A stretch of 8,149 bases of DNA from a bacterium (GTDB lineage: Bacteria > Chloroflexota > Dormibacteria > UBA8260 > Bog-877), in NCBI GenBank assembly GCA_021802115.1, contig JAKABA010000176.1, positions 1 through 8,149 of the forward strand. The letters run 5' to 3'. The position numbers and the translations under genes were made by a program. Within the stretch, counting starts at the first letter, position 1; each line of letters starts with the position of its first letter. The notes below the pieces were generated by a model. It was given only the letters and a program-made list of their open reading frames with translations, searched no databases and was not told the DNA's origin. Positions 1 to 6,547 of the stretch are shown here, piece by piece.

Positions 1-1
1 C

Positions 2-1678
2 CACCTGGGGGCGGAGACCATCCGCCGGCGCCTGCCTTCGATGTACGAGCAGTTCCACAGTCTGGCCGGGGTGGACATAACCAAGGAGCCCATGGAGGTC
101 GCGCCCACGATCCACTACACCATGGGTGGGATCAACGTGGTGGCCGAGACCGCGGCCACCACCGTTCCCGGTCTGTACGCGGCCGGAGAGTGCGCCGCCG
201 GCCTCCACGGTGCCAACCGCCTCGGCGGGAATTCGCTGGGAGACATCCTGGTCTTCGGACGGAGGGCCGGCGAGGCCGCCGCCGAGTACGCCAAGCTCCA
301 TGAGGCGTTGCCCCGCATCAGCCCGGCGGAGGTGGAGGAGGAGCAGCAGCTCCTGATGCGGCCGCTCTCGGGAGGCAAGGGGGAGGACCCGTTCAAGCTT
401 CACCGCGAACTGCAGGACGTGATGCAGTCGGGGGCGGCGATCGCGCGGACCGAGGAGTCGCTGACCGAGGCGCTGGAGCAGATCCTGGAGTTGAAGGAAC
501 GGGCCCGGCGAGTCCGAGTCCCGGGCACCGCCGCCTACAACCCCGGTTTCAGCGGTGCCCGCGATGACATCTTCATGCTCACCGTCAGCGAGGCGATCGT
601 GCGGTCGGCGCTGGAGCGCCGCGAGAGCCGGGGGTCCCAGTGGCGGCTGGACTACCCGGAGCGCGACCCCGAGCTGGGCCAGGTGAACCTCATCACCCGC
701 AAGAGCGCCGAGGGCGTGATGGAGATCGGCCGGGCGCCGATACCGCCCATGCCCGAGGAGCTGCGCCGCCTGACCCAGGGGGAGACCCGGGTGGCCGCCA
801 CCGCCGTGGCGGACCTGGCCGAGGCCAAGCTCAAGGCCAAGCGCAAGGGCCCGGAGCCGAAGGTGGAGGTGTCGCCCGAGGACGAGCGCCCCAAGACCTT
901 GCGGATCAAGTACGACGACGGCATGACCGACCGCGAGGTGCAGATGCGGATCTGGCGGGGCAATGCCGAGGGCGGCGCCTTCGAGCAGTTCACGGTGCCC
1001 CAGGTGCAGGGGATGGTGGTGCTCGACGCCGTCCACTGGATCCAGGCCAACGGCACCGGGGATCTGGCGGCGCGGTGGAACTGCAAGGCCGGCAAGTGCG
1101 GCTCGTGCAGCGCCGAGATCAACGGTCGCCCCTCGCTGATGTGCAAGACCAGAGTCGACGCGGTGCTGGAGCAGGCGACCGAGATTGTGGTGCAGCCGAT
1201 GCGGGCCTTCCCCAAGGTCGGGGACCTGGTCACCGACGTCAGCTGGAACTACGAGGTCAACCGGCGGATTCAGCCGTTCACGCCCGCCCCCGGCGAGCAG
1301 GCCCCATTTGTCATCTATCAGCACGACATCGAGCGGGTGATCGAGCACCGGCGCTGCATCGAGTGCTTCCTCTGCCAGGACGTCTGCCATGTGCTGCGGG
1401 AGCACGACGGCTCCCCTCGCTTCTTCGGGCCCAGATTCATGGTGCGCATGGCGTCGCTGGAGATGCATCCGAAGGATGTGGCCGACCGCATGCCCCAGCT
1501 GCACGGGGAGGCGGGGGTCGCCATGTGCAACATCACCAAGTGCTGCACCGAGGTGTGCCCGGAGCACATCGGGATCACCGACAACGCCATCATCCCCATG
1601 AAGGAGCGGGTGGCCGACCGGCACTACGACCCGGTGCGGCGCACATTGCGGATGCTCGGCGGAGGACGGCCCAGGTAG
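2..1678 (+). CDS. sdhAB (fusion): Succinate dehydrogenase, fused flavoprotein (SdhA) and iron-sulfur (SdhB) subunits; 5' end outside window
   Basis: The reading frame is open from the left edge (first full codon at position 2), so the ATG at 41 is internal and the true start lies upstream; 558 residues are visible. The first part, to about position 770, is the C-terminal third of SdhA: HYTMGG near 113-130 (substrate-site His), the FAD-contacting NRLGGNSLGD near 218-247, and a helical capping/C-terminal domain. About 45 Ala/Lys/Glu-rich residues (780-925) then lead without a stop into a full SdhB: 2Fe-2S cysteines at 1082, 1097, 1106 and 1142, and 4Fe-4S/3Fe-4S cysteines in CIECFLCQDVC (1355-1387) and CNITKCCTEVC (1526-1558). 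Both halves closely resemble mycobacterial SDH1 (Rv0248c, Rv0247c, from memory), which are separate proteins. The enzyme oxidises succinate to fumarate at the membrane and passes electrons to quinone; the membrane anchor is presumably encoded upstream. An internal SdhB start at ATG 923 is possible but has no clear Shine-Dalgarno site. Confidence 0.93.
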   Translation, partial: HLGAETIRRRLPSMYEQFHSLAGVDITKEPMEVAPTIHYTMGGINVVAETAATTVPGLYAAGECAAGLHGANRLGGNSLGDILVFGRRAGEAAAEYAKLHEALPRISPAEVEEEQQLLMRPLSGGKGEDPFKLHRELQDVMQSGAAIARTEESLTEALEQILELKERARRVRVPGTAAYNPGFSGARDDIFMLTVSEAIVRSALERRESRGSQWRLDYPERDPELGQVNLITRKSAEGVMEIGRAPIPPMPEELRRLTQGETRVAATAVADLAEAKLKAKRKGPEPKVEVSPEDERPKTLRIKYDDGMTDREVQMRIWRGNAEGGAFEQFTVPQVQGMVVLDAVHWIQANGTGDLAARWNCKAGKCGSCSAEINGRPSLMCKTRVDAVLEQATEIVVQPMRAFPKVGDLVTDVSWNYEVNRRIQPFTPAPGEQAPFVIYQHDIERVIEHRRCIECFLCQDVCHVLREHDGSPRFFGPRFMVRMASLEMHPKDVADRMPQLHGEAGVAMCNITKCCTEVCPEHIGITDNAIIPMKERVADRHYDPVRRTLRMLGGGRPR

Positions 1679-1690
1679 CCGGACGGCCGG

Positions 1691-2362
1691 TCAGGCGGTG
1701 GTGGTGGTCAGGTCCGTGGTCGGTGACTCCAGCGATCGAGCGATCGCCTCGGGGGACAGGTACTGCTTGTCCAGCAGCCGCCCGTCCCGGTAGCGCAGCC
1801 GGAGGACGCCTCCCTTGGCGCACTGGAGCCGGTGCAGGGCCCAGGGGGGGCGCCGGTCCTCGGTGGCCCAGAACGCCTGGATGGGGTCACCGTGGCTGAT
1901 GCAGACGAAGGTGCCGCCGGGGTGGTCGTGCAACCCCTCGGCGATGACGCGGGCCACCCGGTCGTGCATCTCGCCCATGCTCTCATCGCCCTCCAGCAGC
2001 CCGGGCCAGACCATGTGCACCCACCATCGGGGCTTGCGCCAGATGATGTCCTGGTGCCTGGTTCCCTGCAGATATCGCCCGAACTCCGCCTCGATCAGGC
2101 CCACTCGCTCGAGCACCGGGATGGGCGGCGTGAGCTCCGACACGAGCAGGGCCGCGGTCTCCCGCGCCCGCTGCAGGGGGCTGGTGTAGATGGCGGCGAT
2201 GGGAAACCTGGCCAGATACCTGCCCAGGGCGCGTCCCTGGTCCTGTCCCTTCGAGCTGAGGCCGAAGTTGGGCAGGTGGCCGTAGATCACTCCCATCGGG
2301 TTGGCGACGTCGCAGTGCCTGGTGAGGTAGCAGGTGGTCACGGGGCTCTGGTCGCCGGTCAT
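1691..2362 (-). CDS. Histidine phosphatase (phosphoglycerate-mutase-like) family protein
   Basis: This 223-residue protein has the full histidine-phosphatase signature: N-terminal LTRHC (R15, H16), TSPLQRARETA (R65), the acid-donor region GLIEAEFG (E91) and ISHGD (H157). H16 is the residue expected to be phosphorylated. The usual RHG triad reads RHC here; the Gly is not catalytic, so activity is probably retained. The insert around 105-125 (WRKPRWWVHMVWPG) is Trp-rich and shapes the substrate pocket in an unknown way. The substrate cannot be predicted, since members dephosphorylate sugars, nucleotides, cofactor precursors or proteins. The C-terminal tail is Thr-rich. No signal peptide is seen, so it is cytosolic. 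The ATG at 2362 has no properly spaced Shine-Dalgarno site (GAGG is only 1 nt away) and may be a leaderless start. It converges on the dehydrogenase gene with a 12-bp gap and no obvious terminator hairpin. Family certain, function unknown. Confidence 0.9.
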   Translation of the reverse strand: MTGDQSPVTTCYLTRHCDVANPMGVIYGHLPNFGLSSKGQDQGRALGRYLARFPIAAIYTSPLQRARETAALLVSELTPPIPVLERVGLIEAEFGRYLQGTRHQDIIWRKPRWWVHMVWPGLLEGDESMGEMHDRVARVIAEGLHDHPGGTFVCISHGDPIQAFWATEDRRPPWALHRLQCAKGGVLRLRYRDGRLLDKQYLSPEAIARSLESPTTDLTTTTA

Positions 2363-2368
2363 GCCTCA

Positions 2369-2374
2369 ATCCTA
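2369..2374 (-). promoter_or_regulatory. Possible -10 box of the histidine phosphatase gene (leaderless arrangement)
   Basis: TAGGAT on the minus strand matches TATAAT at 4 of 6 positions and ends 6 nt before the ATG at 2362. Transcription would therefore start at or beside the A of the start codon. No convincing -35 box is seen. This is an inference from spacing only. Confidence 0.25.
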
Positions 2375-2400
2375 CGGGCAAGGGTGCGGCCGGCATCCCT

Positions 2401-2429
2401 TTTACCAGGACGCCTGGCCGCGTCACAAT
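2401..2429 (+). promoter_or_regulatory. Candidate promoter of tRNA-Arg(TCT)
   Basis: TTTACC (2401-2406; 4 of 6 to TTGACA) and CACAAT (2424-2429; 4 of 6 to TATAAT) are separated by 17 bp. The -10 box ends 16 nt before the mature tRNA 5' end. The spacing is ideal for a housekeeping sigma factor, but the individual boxes are imperfect. Confidence 0.4.
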
Positions 2430-2445
2430 GGCAGGCGGCCCCCGC

Positions 2446-2519
2446 GCCCCCTTAGCTCAGTGGATCAGAGCGGCGCCCTTCTAAGGCGACGGTCGGTGGT
2501 TCGAATCCACCAGGGGGTA
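2446..2519 (+). tRNA. tRNA-Arg(TCT)
   Basis: A complete cloverleaf of 74 nt. The acceptor stem GCCCCCT (2446-2452) pairs with AGGGGGT (2512-2518), the first pair being G-U. The D stem is GCTC/GAGC. The anticodon loop CTTCTAA (2478-2484) carries TCT at 2480-2482. The T arm is GGTGG-TTCGAAT-CCACC and the discriminator is A2519. The anticodon stem has a G-A mismatch at its outermost pair (27-43). CCA is not encoded (the next bases are C and G), so it must be added by tRNA nucleotidyltransferase. It reads AGA and AGG arginine codons, which are rare in a GC-rich genome. Confidence 0.97.
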
Positions 2520-2531
2520 CGCGCTCTTGTC

Positions 2532-2547
2532 CTGCCCACTGGGGCAG
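2532..2547 (+). terminator. Small hairpin downstream of tRNA-Arg, possible terminator or 3' processing signal
   Basis: CTGCCC (2532-2537) and GGGCAG (2542-2547) form a perfect 6-bp stem with an ACTG loop, starting 12 nt after the tRNA 3' end. No T-tract follows, so intrinsic termination would be weak. The rest of the roughly 200-bp gap to the acyltransferase gene shows nothing recognisable. Confidence 0.25.
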
Positions 2548-2722
2548 CCGTGCCGCTCGCCGGTGCCGGATACTGGAGCCCTCTTGGATCCGCGCTCCCC
2601 GTTCGTGCGCTCGCTGGGCCGTGCTGACCCGCTGGTGATTGCCCTGGGCGTGTCCCGCTCGCCTGGGTGGGCGGCCTGGACGCAGGCCCATACCGGCTTG
2701 GCAGCAAGTCCTGAGGCGATTG

Positions 2723-3439
2723 ATGTCCCCTGACCCCGAGGCGGCGGACCGTGGAGCCGCGAGGAGCCGGTCGGCCGCTCCGGCCCGGCTTGCGGGCGTG
2801 CGCCCGGATGGCGGCAGGTCGTTGGTGCTGAAGGCCACCCAGTCGGCCCTGCGCCTCCTCATCGGCGGTCTGTCTCCGGGCGGCGTCGAGACCGCGGGGC
2901 TGGAGCTGGTGCCCGCCCAGGGTCCCCTGCTGGTCTGCTCCAACCACCTGTCCAACCTGGACCCCTTGGTCTTCGGGGCCGTCTTCCCCCGGGTCATGCA
3001 CGCCATGGCCAAGGCGGAGATGTTCGCCAACCCACTGATGCGCTGGTATCTGGAGCAGTGCAATTGCTTCCCGGTGAGGCGGGGGAGGCCGGACCGCCGA
3101 GCCCTGCGCTCAGCGAGCGCGGTGGTCGACTCCGGGGGAGCGCTGGTCGTCTTTCCCGAGGGGCACCGAAGCCAGGCCGCGGGGATGCTGCCCTTCGAGC
3201 CCGGGATCGGCTTCCTGGCCATCACGACCGGGGCGACCATAGTCCCGTGCGCCGTCTGGGGCACCGAGGCCTCCCTGCCCCGGGGCAGGCTGTTGCCCCG
3301 CCGCGCCAAGATCCACTTCAGGGTCGGCGACCCGTACCGTCCTCAGGGTGGGAGTCCCCATGAGGTGGCCCGGGAGATTCAGCGCCGGGTCTCCGAGCTC
3401 CTCCCGGAGCGGTACCGCCAGTCAGCTCACCGAAACTAG
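2723..3439 (+). CDS. 1-acyl-sn-glycerol-3-phosphate acyltransferase family protein (PlsC-like)
   Basis: The protein has 238 residues from the ATG at 2723, chosen because GAGG at 2713-2716 lies 6 nt upstream and residues before it look non-coding; the frame is open to an earlier ATG at 2639. The LPLAT-family blocks are present: block I NHLSNLDP (H75 and D80 of the catalytic HX4D), a block II-like region CFPVRRGRPD with the glycerol-phosphate-binding Arg, block III VVFPEGHRS (residues 143-151) and block IV IVPCAVWG. These enzymes acylate the sn-2 position of lysophosphatidic acid to give phosphatidic acid at the inner face of the membrane. The usual FPEGTRS Thr is His here. The first 35 residues are a basic, Ala/Arg/Pro-rich tail outside the domain. 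Its last 18 bp overlap the end of the convergent FKBP gene. Acyl-acceptor specificity (glycerolipid or another alcohol) cannot be read from sequence. Confidence 0.88.
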   Translation: MSPDPEAADRGAARSRSAAPARLAGVRPDGGRSLVLKATQSALRLLIGGLSPGGVETAGLELVPAQGPLLVCSNHLSNLDPLVFGAVFPRVMHAMAKAEMFANPLMRWYLEQCNCFPVRRGRPDRRALRSASAVVDSGGALVVFPEGHRSQAAGMLPFEPGIGFLAITTGATIVPCAVWGTEASLPRGRLLPRRAKIHFRVGDPYRPQGGSPHEVAREIQRRVSELLPERYRQSAHRN

Positions 3440-3979
3440 GGTGATGGTGAAAATGAGGGTGGAGTTCGCGGGGATCTTGGGGCTGGGGCTGGTGCAGCCG
3501 TAGCCCAGGGCCGGTGGGATCACGAGCTCGCGGGTGCCTCCGACCTTCATCCCCGGGACACCTTCCACCCACCCCTCGATCACCTTGCCCGCCGCCAGGG
3601 TGAGGGATACCGGCTTGCCCTTGTTGTCGACGGCGCTGCTGTCGAAGACCGTGCCGTTGGCCAGCTTGCCCACATAGGTGACGCTCACGGTGGAGTTGAG
3701 CTTGGCGGTGGCGCCGGTGCCCACCTTCAGGTCCTTGACCTGGAGGTTGCCGGGCAGCAGGCGCGCCCCCGCCAGGGTGTAGTCAGCCTTGGTGGCCGGG
3801 TTGACGCAGGAGCTGGGCGATGCATGCGGGGAGACCGCCGCCTGCGTCCCCGAACTGGGGGTGGGGCTCACCGCAGGCTCGCCGGAGTCGAAGGAGGCGC
3901 CGCAGGCGCTGACCAGGACCACCAGTCCCACGGCGAGCAGGGGGGTGAGCGCGAGTCGTGTCTTGTTCGGTAGATTCAA
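3422..3979 (-). CDS. FKBP-type peptidyl-prolyl cis-trans isomerase, lipoprotein
   Basis: This 185-residue protein starts with a lipoprotein signal: basic MNLPNKTR, a hydrophobic stretch to about residue 23 and lipobox VSAC with C26 as the lipidated Cys. A Ser/Pro/Ala-rich linker (27-58) follows, then one FKBP domain (about 75-185). Active-site residues typical of FKBP12 can be placed: Y102, F112-D113, V133-I134, W137, Y160 and F177. It should therefore catalyse prolyl isomerisation in exported proteins while anchored to the outer face of the membrane. C58 and C162 could form a disulfide. The start is a TTG at 3979-3977, supported by GGAGA at 3991-3987 with 7-nt spacing and by the signal peptide beginning there. 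It is last of four minus-strand genes, 109 bp after the DUF3090 gene, a gap large enough for its own promoter. The 3' end overlaps the acyltransferase gene by 18 bp. Confidence 0.93.
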   Translation of the reverse strand: MNLPNKTRLALTPLLAVGLVVLVSACGASFDSGEPAVSPTPSSGTQAAVSPHASPSSCVNPATKADYTLAGARLLPGNLQVKDLKVGTGATAKLNSTVSVTYVGKLANGTVFDSSAVDNKGKPVSLTLAAGKVIEGWVEGVPGMKVGGTRELVIPPALGYGCTSPSPKIPANSTLIFTITLVSVS

Positions 3980-3986
3980 GGCGAAG

Positions 3987-3991
3987 TCTCC
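3987..3991 (-). promoter_or_regulatory. Ribosome binding site that fixes the TTG start of the FKBP lipoprotein
   Basis: GGAGA on the minus strand sits 7 nt upstream of TTG (3979-3977). No in-frame ATG before the signal peptide would give an equally good start. Confidence 0.6.
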
Positions 3992-4088
3992 AATTCGGGC
4001 GGGGCTCGGGCCCCCGGCCCAGGTTAGCGGTCACCGGTCGTAAGGGGGGGGCTGAGCTTCGAGGTTCGGGCCGGCTGTTCCGCCTGGC

Positions 4089-4616
4089 TCAGACGGGGTG
4101 ATGACCGTTGCTGGCAGGGCAGACGTGGCCCTCCTGGTCGATGGGGAAGTGGCAGAGTGGGCAGATCGGCCGGCCGCCGGACACCGCCCTGAGGGCGCTC
4201 TCACCGAGCCTTCGGATCTGCCGGATGCTGGCCACCAGCCGCGCGGCGCGGAGATCGCCGGCGTCCTCCTCGCCCTCGTCGTCGTCGCCCAGCCGCAGGC
4301 TGGGCATCTCCTCCAGGATCAGGGTGCAGCTGCCGTCGGGAGCGTTCAGCGCCAGCTGGATGCTTCCGACCCGCCACCCCGGGGGGCTGCCGGGACTGGT
4401 GATGGGGTCGGGTGCGAAGCCCGAATGGCCCTCCTCCGGCTCGAGGATGCTGAGGATCTGGGCACCCAGCTCCTGCAGCTGGGCTTTCTCCACGATCAGG
4501 GTGCAGGTGGCGCTGCCCTGCCGGGCCTCCAGAAAGAACGTGCGGTTGCCGGGCTCTCCCACCACCCCCACGGTGAGCACGTCGGTGGGGTCGAAGTCGA
4601 CCTCGATCAATGCCAT
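4089..4616 (-). CDS. DUF3090 family protein (putative zinc-binding, function unknown)
   Basis: This 175-residue protein is recognised by its N-terminal block (FDPTDVLTVGVVGEPGNRTF, residues 8-27), followed by FLEARQG, the central helix KAQLQELGAQI (44-54) and a C-terminal metal-site-like tail CPLCHFPID...HVCPASNGH (C152, C155, H164, C166, H172). This layout is characteristic of DUF3090, common in actinobacteria and some Chloroflexi; as I recall, the mycobacterial member is Rv2134c. No biochemical role is known to me. The four Cys/His ligands suggest a structural zinc. An acidic stretch (DDDEGEED, 111-118) lies before the last helical region. The ATG at 4616 has no Shine-Dalgarno site, but a CACAAT hexamer (4628-4623) ends 6 nt before it, so a leaderless transcript is possible. 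It follows the GH15 gene by 42 bp on the same strand. Family assignment is strong, function unknown. Confidence 0.88.
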   Translation of the reverse strand: MALIEVDFDPTDVLTVGVVGEPGNRTFFLEARQGSATCTLIVEKAQLQELGAQILSILEPEEGHSGFAPDPITSPGSPPGWRVGSIQLALNAPDGSCTLILEEMPSLRLGDDDEGEEDAGDLRAARLVASIRQIRRLGESALRAVSGGRPICPLCHFPIDQEGHVCPASNGHHPV

Positions 4617-4658
4617 CCGCCCATTGTGCCGACATGCGGACCGCCGGCGCAGCCGCGG

Positions 4659-6485
4659 TCAGTGGACAGGGTCCAGTGGTCCCCGGTTCTCGGCCGCGCG
4701 CTCGATGTGGGCGGCGGCGTTGATGATGGCCAGATGGGTGAAGGCCTGGGGGAAGTTGCCCAGCAGCTCACCGGACTTCGGGTCCAGCTCCTCGGAGAAC
4801 AGGCCCAGGTCATTGCCATGCGCGGTCAGCCGCTCGAACAGGTCGCGCGCGGGTCCCAGCTGCCGTTGCATGGCGAGATTGTTGACCAGCCAGAACGAGC
4901 AGAGCAGGAACGTGCCCTCGCCCTTCCCGAGCCCGTCGTCGCGCCGGTACCGGTAGACGAACCCACTCTCGTCGGTGAGGTCGCGTCGGATGGTCTCCAC
5001 GGTCCGCCGCACCCTGGGGTCCATGGGCGGCAGGAAGTTGAGCATGGGGATCATCAGGGCGGTGGCGTCGAGGGCATCCTCGTCCAGGGCTTGGCGGAAG
5101 CTGCCCAGCTTGTCGCTCCATCCCCTGGTCAGGATCGTGTGGCGGATCTCCTCCCTGGTCCAGATCAGCTCCTGGCGCTTGGGAATGGGGATCTTCAGCT
5201 GGTCGGCCAGCATGAGGCCGCGGTCCAGCGCCACCCAGCACTGCAGCTTGCTGTAGAGGAAGTGGCGCTGGCCTCCCCGGACCTCCCAGATCCCGTTGTC
5301 CGGCTGGTCCCAACTCTGAGCGACATGCTCGAGCATGTCACGCAACCCCTGCCGAACACCGGGAGCCTCGATCTTGCCGTAGCGCAGGTGCAGGTAGACC
5401 GAGTCCATCGTCTCGCCGTAGATGTCCAGCTGCAGCTGATCCGCGGCACCGTTGCCGATGCGAACCGGCTTGGACTTGCGGTAGCCCTCCAGCTGACCAA
5501 GCTCCACCTCGGGGAGCTCGGTCCGGCCGTCGATGCCGTACATGGTCTGCCAGTGCCGGGGGTGGTGGTGGTGGACCCGACTCAGCCAGGCCATGAAGGC
5601 CGAGCACTCGTCGTCGTAGCCCAGAAGCTGGAGCGCGTAGACCAGGAAGGCGGAGTCGCGCAGCCAGGTGAAGCGGTAGTCCCAGTTGCGGCTGCCGCCG
5701 ATCCACTCCGGCAGGGAGGTGGTGGGGGCGGCCACTATCGACCCCTCGGGCGCATAGATCAGGAGCTTGAGGGTGAGGGCGCAGCGGAGCACCAGATCCA
5801 GGTAGGGGCCGTCGTAGTTGCACCTGCCGATCCACTCCTCCCAGTACTTCTTGGTGTCGCTGAGCATCTGGGCGGCCTCGGCGCCGTGCTCGTAGGTGCG
5901 CTCACCGTCGTAGCGCACCACCACCGCCTGGGGCTCTCCCTGCTTGAGGCTCAGGTTCTGGACGAATCCGCGACCGTGCTGCCGCCAGCTCCCCGGCCCG
6001 TCGAAGTGCATGTGCAGCTCCCCCTGCTCCAACTCCAGGCAGGATTGGTCGGAGCCGGCGACGGTGGCCTTCGGCGCCACGGTGCCGTACTCCCAGCGCG
6101 CGTCCACATGGACCGAGGCCCCGAGGTCCGAGTCCGGAGCCTCCAGCATGCGCACCAGCACGTGGTCGTCCTCCAGGGTCTTTTCGCGTTCGCGCACCAC
6201 CATGAAGTCGGTGACGCGCAGCCGGCCCCGGGGGCTGCTGAGGGTCGTTTCCAGGATGTTGGTTCCGGGCAGGTAGCGACGGCTGTCGGGGATGAACCCG
6301 CCCTCCACCTCGACCCAGAGCGATCCCCCGTCGTCCGCGTCCAGGATCCGGCCGAAGACGGACGGGCTGTCGAAGCGGGGAACGCACATCCAGTCGATCG
6401 AGCCGAGGCGCCCCACCAGGGCGGTCGAGTGGAGGTCGCCGATGATGCCGTAGTCCCTGATCGGGAGGTATCTGGGTCTTTCCAA
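4659..6485 (-). CDS. Glycoside hydrolase family 15 protein (trehalase/glucoamylase type)
   Basis: The 608-residue length is normal for bacterial GH15. The N-terminal beta-sandwich domain opens with the diagnostic PIRDYGIIGDLHSTALVG and GSIDWMCVPRFDS (residues 8-40). The (alpha/alpha)6 catalytic barrel follows, with NWDYRFTWLRDSAF (267-280), NGIWEVRGG (397-405, E401 the expected general acid) and GEGTFLLCSFWL (522-533, E523 the expected general base), then GNFPQAFTHLAIINAA near the C-terminus. No signal peptide is seen, so it acts in the cytosol on trehalose or alpha-1,4/1,6 gluco-oligosaccharides. The N-terminal motif resembles the mycobacterial trehalase group, so trehalase is my first guess; glucoamylase or a related glucosidase remains possible. 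The start is TTG (6485-6483) with GGAGG at 6497-6493, 7 nt away. It lies 62 bp after the membrane-protein gene and 42 bp before DUF3090, all on the minus strand, so co-transcription is likely. Confidence 0.93.
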   Translation of the reverse strand: MERPRYLPIRDYGIIGDLHSTALVGRLGSIDWMCVPRFDSPSVFGRILDADDGGSLWVEVEGGFIPDSRRYLPGTNILETTLSSPRGRLRVTDFMVVREREKTLEDDHVLVRMLEAPDSDLGASVHVDARWEYGTVAPKATVAGSDQSCLELEQGELHMHFDGPGSWRQHGRGFVQNLSLKQGEPQAVVVRYDGERTYEHGAEAAQMLSDTKKYWEEWIGRCNYDGPYLDLVLRCALTLKLLIYAPEGSIVAAPTTSLPEWIGGSRNWDYRFTWLRDSAFLVYALQLLGYDDECSAFMAWLSRVHHHHPRHWQTMYGIDGRTELPEVELGQLEGYRKSKPVRIGNGAADQLQLDIYGETMDSVYLHLRYGKIEAPGVRQGLRDMLEHVAQSWDQPDNGIWEVRGGQRHFLYSKLQCWVALDRGLMLADQLKIPIPKRQELIWTREEIRHTILTRGWSDKLGSFRQALDEDALDATALMIPMLNFLPPMDPRVRRTVETIRRDLTDESGFVYRYRRDDGLGKGEGTFLLCSFWLVNNLAMQRQLGPARDLFERLTAHGNDLGLFSEELDPKSGELLGNFPQAFTHLAIINAAAHIERAAENRGPLDPVH

Positions 6486-6492
6486 CTGTGCC

Positions 6493-6497
6493 CCTCC
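6493..6497 (-). promoter_or_regulatory. Strong ribosome binding site selecting the TTG start of the GH15 gene
   Basis: GGAGG lies 7 nt upstream of TTG at 6485-6483, and the conserved N-terminal motif of the family begins only seven residues into the protein. Together these support the TTG start. Confidence 0.7.
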
Positions 6498-6547
6498 GGG
6501 AGTGCCACTCGCTTGCGCGGCGGGCGCCGACTCTGCTCCCTCTCAGC

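Noticed and set aside
1695..1710. GGT-rich run at the end of the histidine phosphatase gene
   Set aside because: It only encodes the Thr-rich C-terminal tail; it is too short and irregular to count as a microsatellite or G-quadruplex candidate.
640..1899. A 419-codon plus-strand frame within the dehydrogenase gene
   Set aside because: It is a shifted frame of the SdhAB coding region, with Arg/Gly/Pro-rich low-complexity sequence and no motif.
2446..2722. An integrated element at the tRNA-Arg 3' end
   Set aside because: There is no integrase, and no second copy of the tRNA 3' end within the window; the downstream gene is a housekeeping acyltransferase.
2452..3309. A 285-codon open frame on the minus strand
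   Set aside because: It is antisense to the PlsC-like gene and runs through tRNA-Arg, where it reads PPGGFEPPTVAL, a well-known artefact of translating antisense tRNA.
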